A stretch of DNA of 64,000 nt from Leucogyrophana mollusca (lineage: Eukaryota > Basidiomycota > Agaricomycetes > Boletales). The notes beneath the pieces are model-generated. The model was not told where the DNA came from. It did not search any database and was given only the letters and a program-made list of their open reading frames with translations. The DNA lies in contig MU266347.1 of the NCBI GenBank assembly GCA_021014945.1, forward strand, positions 62,001 through 126,000. Reading direction: 5' to 3'. A program made the translations under genes and the position numbers. Shown here one piece after another: positions 58,965 through 64,000 of the stretch (within the stretch, counting starts at the first letter, position 1; each line of letters starts with the position of its first letter).

Positions 58965-61627
58965 ATGGCCTCCACGACGTCGGGGACGTCTTCTGCGACG
59001 GCTTCTGGTTCAAGTGCTTCGTTTACGCTCCCCTCGAGTCTCAAAGTAACTTCCTTGTTCCTGTTTGCAGTCAGAGCGCCCCAATCTGAGAGTCGTCATT
59101 CCAGGTCGTTGGAATAATACTTGCCGTTGCCAGTGGCGTCTTAATAGGTTCTAGTTTTGTCTTCAAGAAGAAGGGGCTGTTACGCTCGCAGGCCGGGCAT
59201 GCCGCAGGCGAAGGTGTCGCTTACCTCAAATCGGTGAGCCTTGTAGGCCTTTGAGCGTGGAGTAAATTGCTCATGATAGTGCATGCAAAGCCACTATGGT
59301 GGTTGGGCATGACCAGTGAGTTCAAACAGCCCTGACTGGCAACCTTGGCGCTCACGACCCTCAGTGATGATACTCGGAGAGCTATGTAATTTTGCTGGTG
59401 GGTCTATCCTGAAACTGCCACAACTTCCTGCTCTTATTCCGAATATAGCTTATGCCTTTGTTGAGGCGCTTGTTGTTGTACGTCTAGCCCTTGTCGATCA
59501 TCAGATTTGGATTCAGCCGAACGTTCGCTAGACGCCTATGGGTGCACTGTCCGTTGTAATATGTGCTATCTTGTCCTCTATCTTCCTCAAGGAGAAACTT
59601 ACCTTCTTTGGCTGGCTTGGCTGTGCTCTGTGTATCGTGAGTTGTTTCTTCGCGAATCAGACCCTGTTCGCGCCAGTTCATGTGCGCCATTTCAGATTGG
59701 CTCTGTCATCATTGCTTTGAACGGTAATATCGTATACATGCCTCCTCTGGGGTGCTACTGACACCTCATTGTCAACCTCCAGGCCCACAAGAGCAAAGCG
59801 TTGGCGAAATAGAGCAGTTCAAAGAGCTCTTTATCGCCCCCGGCTTCCTTAGCTATATCAGTGTCCTAATCGCCATTGCGCTCTCCATAATCATCTACTT
59901 CGGGCCGAGGTAGCTTATTTCTCTTCACATCGTAAGCACCACTTACAGGCTTTGGCACATTTTACTAGATATGGCAAGAACAGCATGCTGTGGTATATCT
60001 CAGTATGCAGCACCATCGGTGGCATCAGTGTGAGTGTCACGACCGGGCTAGGCTCTGCCATTGTGTCCACTGCGATGGGATATAACCAGGTACGCGCCTT
60101 CTTTGAAAGGTTCTACATTATCAAGCTTAACCTATGGTAGTTTAACAACTGGTTCATCTATTTCCTGTTCGCTTTCGTCGCCGTCACTCTAGGTAAGTCT
60201 ACCCTCTCTTGTCGGCTGCGCCTGCGAAATTCAACGCAACACCATTAGTGACGGAGGTGTACTATCTGAATGTTGCACTTGCGTTATTCAATACAGGTCA
60301 GTCTCATTCACAACTTTCTTCCGGCGTCGCTCACGACCCACCACCCTCTCGTTAGCGATGGGTAAAGTCGTTTCCTATTTTCACTGTATAACTGCTGCTG
60401 ACGTCATGGTCAGTAACGCCGACATACTATGTTCTATGTACGTCTCCTGCCGTTCGCCCGTTTCCTCTTGCTGAGATCTCTTCGTAGTCTCGTTCTGTTC
60501 GATGCTCACGACCATAGTGCGTCCACATGGGCCCGCCCACCTCACGTCCCTGTCTTATTCTTCACATCTAGGTCCTGTTCCAAGGCTTAAAAGCCTCCGT
60601 CAGCCAAATCCTCACGATCGTCCTTGCTTTCCTCACCATCTGCGTCGGCATCACCATCCTCCAAATGTCTAAGATCGACCCGACGCAGCTCTCTAAACTC
60701 GATCGCAAGTCAACCATCCTGCTCCAAGCCGCGCGCTCAAACACCGAGTCTGTCGACGAGAAATCGATCTCGGGTATCGAGGACCCAGGTATCGACGCAT
60801 TGCGTGGGAACTTCGGGACAATGGGGAGTATCATGCGCGCTAGGTCCGCGAGAAGGATGAGCCAATCTAGTGGCAGGACATTGGGTTCCAGGATGAGTGG
60901 GAGAGGCAGCGATTTGGAGAGGGGGCAGGGACATGTCGATCACACCTACGACGGAATGACACGACACCAGTTATACGATGCCCCCGTACCACGGTTCTCA
61001 GACCCAGACCGTCAATCTTCATTCTCGTCCGCGTCTTCGCAGCCATACAGTCCCCGTCGAACCACTATCAAATTCGGTGCGCAGGACCTCGTGCATTCGT
61101 ATAGTACGCCGGGCAGTGGGGATGTCCGCGCAACGCACGAACACAGGGCCCCTGTGCGCACGACTCCACCGGACCCCGATGCGAAGACGTCATTCCTCTA
61201 CCCCCCAACTGCCGAGGTACCTTCGACACCGTCGACCGCGGGGTACTCGCAGAGTGTTCCGCTGCCGTCTCGAACAAACGATGAACCCAAACCACCGACG
61301 GTGAACACGCAGTTCGGGACTCCCTCGGTCGACCCCTTCGAGACACCAACGACGCCAACAATGAACTTATTCCCGTCCTCGACGGACTTGCTCTCGAACA
61401 ACTCTCAAACGCTGTACGGGAGCGACGAGGAGCACCCCCCGCAGCGGCGGCGGAGTACGTCGACGAGTCACTCGAAGCGATATCCTCGAGGGGAAGATGA
61501 TGCAGAAGAGAGCGTCAGCTTGTGGGAGCGGCGATCACCTATTGATGAAGAGGATGGGGACGTTGGTGGGGAGGAACGTCGGGCGGGGATACGTCTCGTG
61601 CAACCAAGCTCCGGGACGCGTTTTTAA
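58965..61627 (+). CDS. NIPA-type magnesium transporter (DUF803)
   Basis: Fifteen exons totalling 1,893 nt give 630 aa. The first 350 or so residues are the NIPA/DUF803 membrane domain with about nine helices: VVGIILAVASGVLIGSSFVF, WWLGMTMMILGELCNFAAYA, TPMGALSVVICAILSSIFLK, GSVIIALNGPQEQS, NSMLWYISVCSTIGGISVS, and NTAMVTPTYYVLFS followed by VLFQGLKASVSQI. The family transports Mg2+ and some other divalent cations at the plasma membrane or endosomes. The remaining 280 residues are a disordered Ser/Pro-rich cytosolic tail, common in fungal members. The motif NTAMVTP, near-invariant in the family, is complete only if a 6-nt exon at 60356-60361 is used. Several other exons are 24-33 nt. It is divergent from adenylate cyclase. 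Confidence 0.93.
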
Positions 61628-62098
61628 GGCAGAGAGGGGTGATATTTATAGGGTACGAATATAATGCGGGAGCATGGACTAGCATTGGCAATGTTTGCAA
61701 CGGGGACTATCGCAACTTGTTATCGGTAGATTTTCGGATCTCAACACGAAGTTCACAACCATCCCCCTTTGCATAGCACCTTGGACTATAGACGTAGTGT
61801 ACCATAGTAACCAAGTTACATTCCGCGATGAGCGGGTGGACGCGCGGCCAGACAACCGACAAACATACAAAACATACAAACATTCACATTCATGGCAGCA
61901 ATGTGTTGGCCAGCGTGTACAAGTACAGAGTTACATCGCGAGGGCTGGTTAGCCCGGGCTAAGCCAGTTTCTCCTCAACATCCAAGCTCGTAGCAGCAAA
62001 ACGCGGAACGATACGACACGGAAAAGAGACCGGGTGGCTAGGGATCATGGCCGTGATTCAACGTTTATCTCATGAGCAATTCTAACCTCAAAAAACAC
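61628..62098. other. Convergent 3' region, NIPA and P450 genes
   Basis: 471 bp between two converging genes. No gene seen. A stretch of ACAAACATACAAAACATACAAAC-like simple sequence lies near 61860-61885. Confidence 0.55.
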
Positions 62099-64000
62099 TC
62101 ACGACATTATTCCCGTTGTCCACTCCACATCTATCTCAATCTCTTTGCCGCGCTCGTCTAGTGGTTTCAAAAACCTAAAGGTCGCCAGCATCGATGCCAT
62201 TGCTATCCACAAGGATGCAGACGCAAAGTAGCGTCCGACGCAGGCTCTTCTCCCGAACCCGAACCCATAAGTCGCAGTGTCATCGGTTAGCGTTCCATCA
62301 GCAGCCAGGAATCTTTCAGGTCTGAATTCGTTGGGTTCCGGGTATTTGGCTTCGTTATGCGTCATCGCCCTATCATACAACAATCAAGTTGCGGTGGACT
62401 TGACTGCGGTCGTATACATACCACACATTCGCGATAACATATGCCCCTATGTCCCCAGTCAGTCGTAGATTCAGGATCAACCTAGGTTTTAAACGAACCT
62501 TTCGGTATGTAGTACCCCTCATAAATATCGTCGTGTGTCGTGGCGTGAGGTAATCCTGCGTAGTTCATGGATCACTAACTGCCCTTAGATGTTGACCAGA
62601 TCTATCTTACCAACAGGGAACACAGGATTCCACCTGAGTGTCTCACGAAGGACAGCCTCGACATAAGGCAGCAAGGGCCGGTCCTCAAATGTAGGCAGCC
62701 GACCGCTGCCTAATATTGTGTCAATTTCGGCCTGTGCACGCTCTTGAACATGAGGATTTTGGATCATTGCGAGGGCGAAGACTATTAAAGTCGAAGTCGT
62801 CTGGAGAATTGATTTAATAGATATGCTGGATGGAAGGATCACCACTCACTGTTTCCACTCCGGCTAAAAGGTGCATTAACAGGCTCAGGGGAGACATCGC
62901 TATGACATCTGAGATGCATACCTATAAACGCAGTCGCAGCAGACGCTTTGAGTGCCTTCTCGTGTTGAGTCGCATCGCCTTGGTTTTCGAGGCGGCTGAG
63001 GGATTCAGCGACCATACATTGCGCCGATGTGCCCTTTGTCTGGTGGGAAAAGCTGCTGAGAATGAGCAACTCACGAATAGAGGGAGCGTACTATTCTCTC
63101 TTGTGCATAGCGGAAAGGTACTTCTATCATCTCAGTTGCACATTTCTGTGACTGAAGGGCGACTCGCTTGATCGACGTCCCCGGAACCCAGTCAGGCAGA
63201 CGCAGAACTGAATAAAGGAGGCTTATAAATGGTGACTTTTCGCTTGCGTGTCACTCACGGAATGGGAAGGCGTTCAGGATTGCTGCTGTGTGAGGTGCAG
63301 CTGCCTTAATGAACCCATCGATTGCCTTTTCTGCCGTCTCGATGAGAGGGTCGTGCCGCGGTGCGGCTTCATAATCATAAACGGCAGACATGATCAAGGA
63401 GGCCGAAAAACTTTTCTCTCACGTTAGCTTGAGCAAGCAATAACGTGCAGAGGAGATCACGCACGTTTGTAGCAATGATAACAGATCTGCTGGTGTTTCG
63501 CGGATCTCGAGGCACAGCTGCCGTGCTTTACGGAGCTGGATGGGCCGGTATTGGTGTATAGCATCCAAACGAAAAGATTGGTGAAAGAGTCTTCGGTGCA
63601 ATCGCCAGATGGAGCCGTAGCCCAGTTGCGCACTGATGAAGGCCGAACCAAAACTACAAGGAAGTCAGGCCCCAATCACACATGGAGAGTGATCCAAATC
63701 CATACGCCTCGCTGGTAGGTATAGGTGGTCTATCAGAATAATTTGAAGAGCGTTGCTCCAGTAGGGCCTTGGCAACTTTCTCAGACTGGATAATGATTAT
63801 CTCACGATTGAGAAGACGACAGTACACGATATCACCTTCGTTTCAGGGGGTAAATTACTAATCGCGGATGATAGCGGCATGAACGTACCGTGGACGGACC
63901 CCCACTGAGTGAAAGTAAGCCAGGGCTCGCGCCTGTTGATGCTGAACAAGCTCCCTAGCAGGGGAAGGGGCTTGGGCCCAGGTGGTAAAGAAAACAGAAC
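62099..64000 (-). CDS. Cytochrome P450, 5' end outside window
   Basis: Partial: the gene runs off the right edge near its N-terminus, where LPPGPKPLPLLGSLFS (proline hinge after the membrane anchor) is already visible at 63900-64000. Further blocks in order are GDIVYCRLLNREIIII, WRLHRRLFHQSFRLDAIHQY (helix C), AGVET (I-helix region), EAVLRETLRW (E-X2-R), DIYEGYYIP, FRPERF (PERF) and FGFGRRACVG (haem-binding Cys). The C-terminus ends WTTGIMS at 62099. All catalytic motifs are intact. About ten short introns, with one exon of only 25 nt (AYVIANV). It resembles the large basidiomycete P450 group annotated as O-methylsterigmatocystin oxidoreductase-like, but that name is not evidence of substrate. 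No pathway neighbours are visible. Confidence 0.9.

Noticed and set aside
1..64000. Intact transposons, LTRs, CRISPR arrays or rRNA
   Set aside because: I scanned for long direct or inverted repeats, reverse-transcriptase and transposase motifs, and spaced short repeats, and found none convincing by eye.

Overview
The window looks like nuclear DNA of a filamentous basidiomycete, most likely an Agaricomycete. Nearly every gene is cut by many introns of about 45-65 nt with GT(A/G)NGT donors, intergenic gaps are short, and the gene families (PC-esterase-like membrane protein, lactose-permease-type sugar porters, LRR adenylate cyclase, FHA checkpoint kinase, P450) fit that group. I found no rRNA, tRNA, CRISPR array or intact transposon. 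Where I rebuilt a whole gene by hand, the exon lengths sum to a multiple of three.

Layout: 0.8-2.4 kb, a single-pass PC-esterase/TBL-like protein (+). 3.2-4.5 kb, an unknown single-pass protein (-). 6.0-21.3 kb, four head-to-tail paralogous MFS sugar transporters (-), called A to D here. 21.3-24.1 kb, no recognisable gene. 24.1-27.3 kb, aminopeptidase P (+), converging on the nucleolar GTPase NOG1 (-, to 30.1 kb). 32.0-33.3 kb, a membrane-anchored methyltransferase (-). 33.3-36.9 kb, apparently empty. 36.9-39.4 kb, an unknown nuclear-type protein (+), then a Rad53/Cds1-type FHA kinase (+, 40.2-42.7 kb). 43.4-45.3 kb, a Zn2Cys6 factor (-). 46.8-47.9 kb, signal peptidase subunit SPC3 (-). 49.7-52.2 kb, an SCT1/GPT2-type acyltransferase (-). 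52.8-58.6 kb, adenylate cyclase (-). 59.0-61.6 kb, a NIPA-type magnesium transporter (+). 62.1 kb to the right edge, the 3' part of a P450 (-).

Most genes are housekeeping or signalling genes with no operon-like logic. The exception is the transporter array, a tandem family expansion in which A and B are closest and still share promoter sequence. Adenylate cyclase and the NIPA gene share a 358 bp divergent promoter region. The unknown nuclear protein and the checkpoint kinase both have MluI-box (ACGCGT) sites upstream, which would fit shared G1/S control.

The strongest unusual signal is exon architecture. The NIPA gene needs a 6-nt exon. The acyltransferase needs exons of 11 and 13 nt. All four transporters carry a 12-nt exon at the same place, and a 13-nt exon is explicit in D. 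Three genes need a GC-AG intron. Adenylate cyclase has a 69-nt in-frame tandem duplication in its Ras-association region. These come from hand splicing and family knowledge; RNA-seq would settle them.
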